From Euclidia mi (Eukaryota > Arthropoda > Insecta > Lepidoptera > Erebidae): a stretch of DNA of 64,000 nucleotides. The DNA lies in contig OX123191.2 of assembly GCA_944739405.2 (NCBI GenBank), positions 2,956,830 through 3,020,829 on the forward strand. Direction: 5' to 3'. Of the stretch, positions 56,201-64,000 are shown piece after piece; the first letter of the stretch is position 1, and each line of letters opens with the position of its first letter. The position numbers were made by a program, and so were the translations under genes. The notes beneath the pieces are model-generated. The model was not told the DNA's origin. It made no database searches and was given only the letters and a program-made list of their open reading frames with translations.

Positions 56201-56677
56201 AAGTGGTAATATTCCTGACGATTTCATAGGATAGGGGCTAGATCGTAACGCCTTTAAACCGGGGCGCATGCATGTTATGACTTTTATGACTATCACACAG
56301 TAAACACTTACTGTGTGTGCATTTTTAATAATAATTATTACAACAGTATTTATACACACCAATATTTGCACATTAAACTTTGTGTTGTCTCTGCCGGCCC
56401 TAGGGACAAAAGTTGTGGCGGAGAGAAAAAAATCTTTATTAAGCGTTATATAAAGTCAAACGTGTCGAAGTTTTGAGTCACTTAACGCAAATAATTTGCT
56501 TTATATCAAAATATATACGCAATTAATTCGACATCAATTATTGATGTCGAATTAATTGCGAATATATTTCGATAATAAAAGAGAATAATGAGATTGAACG
56601 CAATTCTCTTGGAACAGCTTAAAGTAAACGACAGGCGAGAAAGTGCATACAGTCATTTTACATGGAATTTTATCTTA
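56201..56677. other. Spacer with hairpin
   Basis: It contains the hairpin at 56,518-56,560. No gene is seen. Confidence 0.5.
56518..56560. repeat. Perfect hairpin, 20-bp arms
   Basis: CGCAATTAATTCGACATCAA and its exact complement around TTA. Confidence 0.9.
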
Positions 56678-56682
56678 CTACT

Positions 56683-57199
56683 TGGTTCGGCGTTACACCA
56701 AAACCGTAGGGTTCTAGGCGACTTGGAGAAGGGAATTGACTGTATGCAAAGGATAGCGGGTTTTAGCCGCCTAGGATTGGAATGGGAGAGATGATTGTGA
56801 GTGGGTATAGGATATTCCAAGGACGGAGGGCACTTACCTTATACGGCGATCTTCTTCGTCTCAGAAGGGCAGTCTCCTGGTGTTTCGGGATGAAGCTGCT
56901 TGATTCACTGCACTACACAAATCACCTTCACTTGCGAGCGGTTTTATAAGCGGTAATAATTATAGCGAGAGTAGCGTGGTGCGATACGGTATAGCGGACG
57001 CGTATTTAGCGAATCGAATGTTCTGGACTGTCCCTCGCGTCGATGATCGCGGCGACCAATCCGCGAAAGGCAGTGCCCCTTCCAGGAAGTGGGATAGACA
57101 GGGATAGAAACAAAAGGCATCGCTCGCATTGGCCAAGCAGCGACGAACCATTGACGTTGATGCGATTAGTTATAAATAGGAAGGTAGATGGCGCTACCA
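56683..57199 (-). repeat. BEL/Pao 3' LTR
   Basis: 517 bp. On the minus strand it starts TGGTAGCGCCATC and ends GCCGAACCA. It is collinear with 61,146-61,616 but has many indels and substitutions, indicating an old insertion. Confidence 0.9.
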
Positions 57200-57467
57200 T
57201 ATCCCCCCGGCCCTAAAGGGTTGCCTTTAAAAAAAAATAGAATTGAACTTAGCTATGTTGGGTGTACTACCGCATAACCCATCAATAGGCTAAGACAGCG
57301 ATATGACAATAAAATTAATCTAAATTAACTTTAGCGAAAACTACAAACGCAATAATAGCGAAAACTACTAACTAAATACTTAAACTAAGAGGTAGGTCCA
57401 ACTTTAGGCTAGATCTCACTGAGTTGGAAGCCGACAGAGACGTACAACAGGGCGCACGTAACTCCCT

Positions 57468-58558
57468 TTAGCGGTTTTCCTCGAATTGTGCAAGGACAGT
57501 TAAAAGCTCTTCGTAAGAGAGGATCCGTTGACCTATAACCTTGAAGAGATGCGTTTTAATTACTTTGACCATGCTTTTCCAACATCCACCGAAATGTGGT
57601 GATGCTGGTGGAATAAACTTCCAGTCAATATGATCTATGGAAAGTTATTCCTGAAGACGAGTACGATAACCCGCGACGTGATTGAAACAAGTAGCGGGAA
57701 CAAGTTCAATCAATTTACTAACGTGGTTGGCGACAAAAGTCTGCCAGCGGTGAGGAGAAGAATGAATCCAAGCGAGCACTACTTTGGAGTCGGAAAGTGC
57801 GTATATTTTATTAATGGGGTAGTGGGGCAAAACTGTGTCTTGAACCTTGCGGAGCAACTGAGACAGCAGAAGGGCCGCGCACAACTCCAGTCTCGCAACT
57901 GAAATGGTTTTAACAGGCGAGACCTTAGACTTGGCACAACCTAACTGCACCGAGTAGTTAGAACCAATGCGGACTTGCAGATATACGTCTCCGCCGTAAG
58001 CACGCTCGCTGGCGTCAGCGAAACCTATTAAGTTGATGGTACATCCATCTACCAACCCAAGATGACGCGGAATAGTAATTTGATTGAGCGCGGTAAGCTC
58101 AATACAAAACTGGCCCCAAGCGGCGACAATATGGTCAGGGGGTGTTTCATCCCACTCACACTTTGATAGCCAAAGTTCTTTTGTCAAGAGCTTGGCGTAC
58201 AAAATTGTGGGAGCCACAAACCCATTATGTCCCATAGTCGAGCCACTGTGGACAGCATAAAGCGTTTGGTGCACTTATCATCTGGCGGTGAGACGTCAAA
58301 CCGAAAACTATCACAGGATTTGTCCCAGCGTAAACCGAGAACTTTATGCGGTACAGACTTCTCAAACTCAATGTCTGGAGAAGCTTTATGAGAATCTGGT
58401 ATGCGTGCGAGAACCTCCTTAGAGTTGCTTGTCCATTTGACAAGCAAGATTGAGACAAGATCAAACTGGCCTCGCTTGAAAAGCTGAATGAGCTCTTCAC
58501 AAAGCGAAATTGCTAGCGGAGCGGGTATGACACTACAGGCAATGTCATCCATATACAA
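57468..58558 (-). pseudogene. BEL/Pao pol remnant: RT end, RNase H, short integrase piece
   Basis: The minus strand starts at the RT catalytic motif YMDDI (about 58,543-58,557), preceded directly by a (TAGCA)n array, so the RT fingers are absent. EEL and VKWTSNSKEVL follow, then VLGLRWD. Near 58,240 the frame shifts into VAPTILYAKLLTKELW, the RNase H-like part with IGFADASERAYGGDVYL and ALSDSKVVLAWIHSSPHRW. After RLQE a stop (57,645-57,647) comes in frame directly before IDWKFIPPASPHFGGCWKSM, a C-terminal integrase block. The zinc finger and most of the integrase core are therefore deleted. That block ends at a stop at 57,468-57,470. These proteins normally copy and integrate the element. This copy cannot. 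Confidence 0.85.
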
Positions 58559-58559
58559 A

Positions 58560-58777
58560 GCGGAAGTGTAGTATAGTATAGTGTAGCGAAGCGTAGCTTA
58601 GCCTAGCATAGCGTAGCATAGCGTAGCGTAGCATAGCGTAGCATAGCATAACATAGCATAGCATAGCATAGCATAGCATAGCATAGTATAGCATAGCATA
58701 GCATAGCATAGCATAGCATAGCATAGCATAGCATAGCATAGCATAGCATAGCATAGCATAGCATAGCATAGCATAGC
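58560..58777. repeat. (TAGCA)n array at the pol deletion
   Basis: About 40 units of a 5-bp repeat, degenerate on the RT side (AGCGTAGC variants) and pure on the protease side. It lies exactly between the protease end and YMDD. The long minus-strand frame (AMLCY repeats) is an artefact. Confidence 0.95.
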
Positions 58778-58780
58778 TAA

Positions 58781-60817
58781 TTAGTGCTTTATCTTACACA
58801 CAGTTGTAGCACCCACCTTGATGTCTTGAAGAACAGAACAACAACAAGACGTAATACAATGAGAAGTATGTAACGTAGGTACGGTACCCATAATCACATA
58901 CCCAAATACCGTCTCAATAGCGGGCGGTAAATCATGTCGCTCACTACGTACTATTTTAGTTAGTAGCAAGTGCGGAAATATTGAAGTTCCGATCAAAAGA
59001 TCAATGCCTGCCGGATTCGCAAACTCCGCGTCTGCCAGAGGCAATGACTCGAGGTGAGTGAGTGATGCTACGTCTACATTAGCGTACGGCAATGCGTCCG
59101 TAATACGCTCCACGATAAGCGAAGAAATGTTAAAATTAATGTCCCTATCAAAACGCGAATGTATTTTAATATCTACGGAACCCTTGCAATGTTTTTCTGA
59201 TCCGCCTATCCCTTTGACGGTCGAGTTAGTATTTTTAAAGTTATTCCATAATCCGAGGCGTTTGAATAACTCAAACGTTATTAAATTGGTCTGAGATGCG
59301 CTATCTAGCAGACAACGTACCATGTGTGGCGACCCATTAACATCATATACGATAACTTGCGCTGTCGCTAACAGAACAGTCTTAGACGTCATACACTGCG
59401 TCCTAGCACTGCTCTGATCACTACAAGCGCGCGAAGGCCGTCCGCGCGTGCGTGCCGCCTTCGCAATGGATGTCGTACACAACGATATCTCATTCTGAAT
59501 CGTCGAGGACGCAGTTATCGTAGTCTGCACCTGCGACGCAAGTGTGTCAAGGTTAGCGGCTTGGCTTGACAACGGGTTATCTTTATCGAAATGTAGCAAT
59601 GAATGATGTTTTTTATTGCATAAGCGACACTTTGTCTTACTAGAACAATTACTTGTTTTATGTTTTATGCTTAAGCAATTAATGCAAGCTTTGTTATCTT
59701 TTACGCATTTAAAACGAGCGGTTGGATTTGAATTATTAAAGATGGGGCACTTATATAAATGGTCGTGCACTATATTACTGCATAGACACTTCTGTGAATT
59801 ATTACTATTAGATTCCGAACATGTTACGTAAGATTGTGGATTAGGGACCGAGTTATTATTACTATTTCGCGATTTATTCAACCTTTGTTTGTTGCTGTTA
59901 GTGTTAGACGGGCCAGGTGAACCAGACTGCGTATTATGAAATATTCGACACTGATCTTTGACGAACGAAATAAAACTATCTAGTGTAGGTATTTTATTAT
60001 TGCGTTCCGTCATCTCGAATGCGCGAATTGTATCAGTGTCAAATTTTTTTAGAGCGAGTTGAAGCAACATAAAGTCGGAAAGATCTTCTAATTTTAAGTT
60101 TCTAAAAGAATTAACCGCGGTTATGAAATTATCAATAAACAACTGGAAATTCGAGACAGATGCGGCACCGGACAGTTTAAGATTTAAAGCTTGGTCAAAG
60201 TAGGTAGACGCTAGGACGCGCGTGTCCTGATATCTATCAAGTAGTGACTGAAATATGACCTGATAATTCTCAGCACTGGGTGTGATACCTGCAAATACGG
60301 ACTGGGCCTTCGGTGACAGTTTACCTATTAAATAATACAACCTATCAGCATCTGTCAGAGAACCATTATCGTGCACTGTAGACTTAAAGCTCGCATAGAA
60401 TAACGGCCAATTTCGTATATCTCCGTCAAACTACATAATCTCGCTTGGCGGTAATTTCGGCTTGCGGGCAACGGGCTCTGCTGAACATTTACCCTCCAAT
60501 TGCGATTATATACGCTTAATAATACAATAAAGATCTTCGAATGAGGTGTACGCCTGATAGTTCGGTTTTTCATCAGGATTGATAGAAAGTAATCTTGCGT
60601 TATAATCGTCTAACAACTTATGAAAATCTGTTCGAATACTATCTACTGTCATACAATAACTGAGAAATGCTTCGCTATTACTGTCAGACATAGAAACGGT
60701 TTTTGAACGCTCGTATATGTTTTGAATGCGCTCAAATAAAATATTGCGTTTTGATTCTAAGATTGTTATCTCTTTGTCTTCTGATACGCGTGACTTCTTT
60801 TGTTGTGACATGCTCAC
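58781..60817 (-). pseudogene. BEL/Pao gag and protease, two stops
   Basis: From the Met at 60,817 one frame runs to the stop at 58,781-58,783, interrupted only by TAA (60,506-60,508) and TAG (60,431-60,433). The N-terminus is a helical, charged region (KEITILESKRNILFERIQ). After the stops the DUF1759-type Pao Gag block follows (DGDIRNWPLFYASFKSTVHD, LIGKLSPKAQSVF, LLDRYQDTRVLAS). A Cys/His-rich region comes next (HLYKCPIF, CINCLSIKHKTSNC, CRLCNKKHHSLLH), then an arginine-rich linker. The DUF1758 protease has VRCLLDSASQTNLI (about 59,290-59,330), DLLIGTSIFPHLL and ETVFGYVIMG. Gag builds the particle and binds RNA, and the protease matures it. The D-S-A-S-Q site differs from the usual D-S-G-S-Q. 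The frame is lost where the (TAGCA)n array begins. Confidence 0.85.
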
Positions 60818-61145
60818 GTAAGTATAAGCTAATGCGAACGAAACAAAATAAGAATATCCAATGTACCTATTATTTTACCTAAGTAGGCTAAGTAGGCAAC
60901 ACTTTAGAGCTGTAGAATTAAAAGTTGCTAGAAATATGAGATTTACAAGACAACTATGATAGTTCCAGAAATAATAATTGAGTAAGTAGGTAGCTACATA
61001 AAAGTTTACCTACTGATGCGGGCGGAAACAACCATGTGACGGTTATGTGAATATATAAGGAGTATAGCTAGGTGCTATCACTGCCTAGGTATTGCGATAT
61101 AACGTATAAAAACGTAAATTAATCCGACTCGTATCGATAAAAAAA
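60818..61145 (-). other. BEL/Pao 5' leader
   Basis: Non-coding stretch between the 5' LTR and gag. The minus strand just after the LTR reads TTTTTTATCGATACGAGTCGG, where the primer-binding site should lie. I cannot assign the tRNA. Confidence 0.6.
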
Positions 61146-61616
61146 TGGTTCGGCGATACACCGAAACCGTAGGTTCTAGGCGATTTGGAAAAAATGGACT
61201 GTATCTAAAGGAAGAGGATGTAGGATATTCCAAGGATGGAGGGCACTTACCTTATACGACAATCTTCTTCGTCTCAGAAGGGCAGTCTCCTGGTGGTTTC
61301 GGGATGAAGCTGCTTGATTCACTTCACTACACAAATCACTTCCACTTGCGAGCGGTTTTATAAGCGGTAATAATTATAGCGGGAGCCGCGCGGTGCGATA
61401 CGGTATGGCCGACGCATATATAGCGAATCGAATGTTCTCGAAAGTTCTGGACAGTCACTCGCGTCGACGATCGCCGCGCCCAATCCGCGGAAGGCGTGGC
61501 CCTCCTTCGGGAATGGGAGACAGGGACGGAAATATGGTATCGCTCGCACTAGACCAGCATGGAACGATTGACGTTGATGCGATGAGTTATAGATAGGAAG
61601 GTAGATGGCGCTATCA
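61146..61616 (-). repeat. BEL/Pao 5' LTR
   Basis: 471 bp. On the minus strand it starts TGATAGCGCCATC and ends GCCGAACCA. Shared blocks with the 3' LTR include ATTATTACCGCTTATAAAAC and GAGACGAAGAAGATTGTCG. Confidence 0.9.
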
Positions 61617-62154
61617 CTACTATTATAAAAGTGAGAGTTTGTGGAGATGTGATGGATAAATGTTTGTTACAATTGCACGACAGAGAATATAAATAAATTT
61701 GACATAGGGCTTTTTCATAACCTTGAGGTTACAGATATACCAGAAACAGTAATATCTCCACATCATATCAACCTGTCAAAATCTGCTGAGGCAATCGAAA
61801 CGCGGTTAAAAAAAAAACCATTTCGTTATTTCAAATCGCTAGGCGCATGATTGGATCCTGCACGCATTGCATAGGATTTCATACAACAAGATACACAATT
61901 ATATTCGTCAGTTATTTAGAAGGCCTTCGTTTACTATTATGAAAAAATATTGCTCAACTTTCCACGTGCAAAAATTAATAATAGGCACGGCTGATCTGGT
62001 AATAGTTAAGTTTCTACAACATTTTATGGGCGTTTTAGTAGCAAGACCTTTATTCGGTAATTTGTGATTCTCCAATATCACAATTCAGCACAATTCTAAA
62101 CGGCGATGATTACCATCACCGCCCGACCGTTAACTGAGTTACATCCAAAACTTT
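61617..62154. other. Spacer
   Basis: 61,620-61,690 resembles a common lepidopteran repeat (TATTATAAAAGTGAGAGTTT... GATGTTTGTTAC-like). No gene is seen. Confidence 0.45.
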
Positions 62155-62455
62155 TCACCTTAGAGCTCGGACGGAGTCCGCTTGCTAGTGTTAGCAAAAT
62201 TAGAGCAAACCTTTAGACCAGTATCAGTTTTATTTAGAGATAGGTACTGAATCTTTATAGCGACTGACAAAAATCAACATGATAGTCGGAAACAGTGGCT
62301 TAACGATCTCGCCGAGGAACGAGACATGCGATAATTATCAACTATTTAGTACACACGTACTTTGAAATGCCATTAGTATGCGCTGTGGATTCGTAACCCA
62401 TACCCTTTGCATGGCGGTCTGTGTATATCTCCACTCGGCTATCGCTGCCTGCAGT
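62155..62455 (-). mobile_element. tRNA-derived SINE, decayed
   Basis: Minus strand: GGCAGCGATAGCCGAGTGGA, a B-box-like GGTTACGAATCC, CTCGTTCCTCGGCGAGATCG, CAAATAAAACTGATACTGG-like blocks. Same family as 47,074-47,467. Confidence 0.7.
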
Positions 62456-62839
62456 GAATCTATTTATATAAGATACTATCCAATTCCGGTCAACAGACTT
62501 TCTCTGACATTTAGCTAACCACCTACACAGATAGCATAAGCAGATGCGTACTAAACCCACATATATTATTTACCATCGTCAATTAAATAAAAGCAAATTA
62601 GCCATTAGGTTTCACGTGTGGGGGCGATGTGCCACTTACAAGTTTTCAAACTGTCTGAAATTACAAACTAAGTTGATGACGTAAATTATAACAGCACATT
62701 TTCCAAGAAATTTATTCCATGCGCAATTTTGACAGGCCTCTCCGCATCCTTGGTCATGGATGCTAAGCTAAGTATATTCTATTTCCAACTAATTTTGCTG
62801 TTATTTTTTTTTTAGGTAAACTCCTGCGCTAGGTATAAA
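62456..62839. other. Spacer
   Basis: Nothing recognised. Confidence 0.5.
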
Positions 62840-62998
62840 TCCTATGTCGTGGGGGACTTAACAAACATGCTATCAAGGGGCACAATGAACATCCTTAATG
62901 GCTCACACAAAGTATAGTCTCGTGTGGGTATCGAATCCACAACGCTCGGCGCAGTGTCAAGCGGCGAGGCAAGCGCCTAAACCATTGTTCAGCCAGCC
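62840..62998 (-). mobile_element. tRNA-derived SINE
   Basis: Minus strand: AATGGTTTAGGCGCTTGCC, TGTGGATTCGATACCC (B box), then a body with CTTTGTGTGAGCCATTAAG. Related to 1,345 and 36,430. Confidence 0.65.
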
Positions 62999-63258
62999 TT
63001 CTTATACAAGCTATGCCTTGTTTGAGATTATAACCTTGTGTGGATCATTATCTTATATTCCAAGCAAAGTTCATAATACTTAAAATAATATTATGTGCTT
63101 TTATCCATTTTCACAATCACAGGCCATAAGTTATCTAATAGTCCCTACACTAACCTACCGCGGCCCAAATTGCCAATAAATAAAACCAAGTAATAACTTA
63201 CTTATTTCTCCAGTGACATTAATTCGGCTACAATAAAATTTAATGGTGCTAATACATT
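62999..63258. other. Spacer
   Basis: Nothing recognised. Confidence 0.5.
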
Positions 63259-63523
63259 TGAACATTCACCTGTAATGGGTATTCTTGCGAATGTTACAAA
63301 GCAGAAAAACAAACGAGTATGTTTCAGCGACCATTCCACCGAGCGCTCTGGCGAACATTCTAGCGAATGGATAGTAAATTTGTTTCGACGTTTTTGCTGA
63401 TTAAAGTGTTCGCCAGAAAGAATGTGAAAATGTTCGTAGCAATGTTCGGCGCTCTTCGTTGTTCAGTTCGACAAAACAAAAAACGCTGAATGCTCGCGGT
63501 TTTGTTACATGTGAATGCTCAGG
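63259..63523. mobile_element. Possible MITE with degenerate inverted ends
   Basis: GAACATTCACCTGTAAT at the left and the complement of GTTACATGTGAATGCTC at the right are inverted and similar. The interior is full of GCGAACATTC-like words in both orientations. No clear target duplication. Confidence 0.35.
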
Positions 63524-63779
63524 TGTATCAACACCATAATGCTCAAAAAGAAACATCTCAATAACAACGGTCATAATTGTAACGTATTCTCCGCGAGGCA
63601 ATGAACTACTCCGTAATTATGAAACAAATTAGATTACCTTTAACATTCACGTACTTTTAAGATGTTTGGGAGCCATATTCTGAGCCTCGCTCACGTATAT
63701 TTTTATTCTGTGTGGTTCGCGGCGAATTATATAGGTATTTTCTTTTTCATAAAGATTCTATCATCGAATACTAATGACA

Positions 63780-63892
63780 CCTAGACTCGAACAACTATTT
63801 ATGGAACACACAATGTTCTGTCTCCTGTGAGTATCAAACGTAGTGCCAAACGGCGGCGGCGAGGCGACCGCTTAAACTTCTACGCCATCCAT
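63780..63892 (-). mobile_element. tRNA-derived SINE fragment
   Basis: Minus strand: GGCGTAGAAGTTTAAGCGGT, GCCTCGCCGCCGCCGTTTGG, then ACTCACAGGAGACAGAACAT. Related to 17,885 and 62,840. Confidence 0.55.
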
Positions 63893-64000
63893 GCAATATA
63901 TTGTTACGGTCGGGGTAACGGGATTGGAAGGAAACACCGAGTAGCACTGATGACATTTTATTCGACTTTGCACACGACGCGCCGTTTAATTTCGACGCGG

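Larger units (their letters stand above)
56683..61616 (-). mobile_element. BEL/Pao LTR retrotransposon with CTACT target duplication
   Basis: Two direct LTRs bound gag, protease, partial RT/RNase H and partial integrase on the minus strand. CTACT occurs at 56,678-56,682 and 61,617-61,621. A G-run (the GGGGGGATA complement at 57,200-57,208) lies next to the 3' LTR as a polypurine tract. The middle of pol is missing. Confidence 0.9.

Noticed and set aside
58545..58769. 74-codon minus-strand ORF of AMLCY repeats
   Set aside because: It is a translation of the (TAGCA)n array.

Overview
The window looks like gene-poor, AT-rich DNA from a moth or butterfly (Lepidoptera). The evidence is the set of interspersed repeats: tRNA-derived SINEs whose tails carry a GCCTACCCC-TTCGGGG-type motif, a LINE 3' tail containing GATAAGGCCGCC, LINE ends running into (GATGAT)n, and an AACCGACTTCAAA-bounded repeat. 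I recognise these as common in lepidopteran assemblies from general knowledge, not from a search. I find no convincing host protein-coding gene, rRNA gene or functional tRNA gene. Almost every long reading frame belongs to a transposable element, and all but one are broken.

Layout. 1-4.5 kb: AT-rich spacer with SINE pieces, short hairpins and a SWIM zinc-finger fragment on the minus strand. 4.5-9.4 kb: a nearly full-length two-ORF non-LTR retrotransposon of CR1/Daphne type ending in an (AAT)n tail. 9.4-12.04 kb: an R4/Dong-type element directly abutting that tail, with one stop codon in its frame. 12.04-12.25 kb: a LINE 3' end on the opposite strand. 12.58-14.98 kb: a composite repeat (palindrome plus 120-bp tandem array) that carries a GC-rich poly-A retroinsertion; a second copy lies inverted at 45.2-46.2 kb. 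15.0-16.2 kb: an intact zinc-knuckle ORF1 of a non-LTR element whose ORF2 is cut off after about 18 codons. 16.46-16.71 kb: a (TAAAA)n array.

17-29 kb: SINEs, 5S-rRNA-like sequence, hairpins, a Gypsy LTR element with Gag joined to integrase by deletion (23.2-25.5 kb), and a Penelope-like C-terminus (28.4-28.9 kb). 29.4-31.9 kb: an RTE-like LINE with a 10-bp target duplication. 33.2-33.7 kb: a Harbinger-like MITE. 34.6-34.9 kb: a 5S-derived SINE. 36.8-39.1 kb: RTE C-termini and a SINE. 39.4-43.0 kb: a region bounded by GC-rich terminal inverted repeats.

46.8-51.6 kb: a mariner relic, split by a SINE with an 8-bp target duplication, then caught in a 3.9-kb inverted duplication (arms about 1.8-2.0 kb around a 92-bp spacer). 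A MITE sits in one arm and its empty site is in the other. 56.7-61.6 kb: a BEL/Pao element on the minus strand with both LTRs and a CTACT target duplication. Its pol has lost the centre, where a (TAGCA)n array now lies, and most of the integrase. The rest is SINE or LINE debris and unannotatable AT-rich spacer.

Functionally this is a record of nested insertions. Relationships readable from the sequence include a Dong-type element at a TAA array supplied by another LINE's tail, a tRNA-SINE sharing its 3' tail with the RTE-like LINE (a likely mobilisation partnership), a SINE inside mariner, a MITE inside one arm of a palindrome, and a retroinsertion inside a composite repeat. A second pattern is the recurrence of about fourteen unrelated, near-perfect short hairpins, which suggests local inverted-duplication mutation and not a repeat family.
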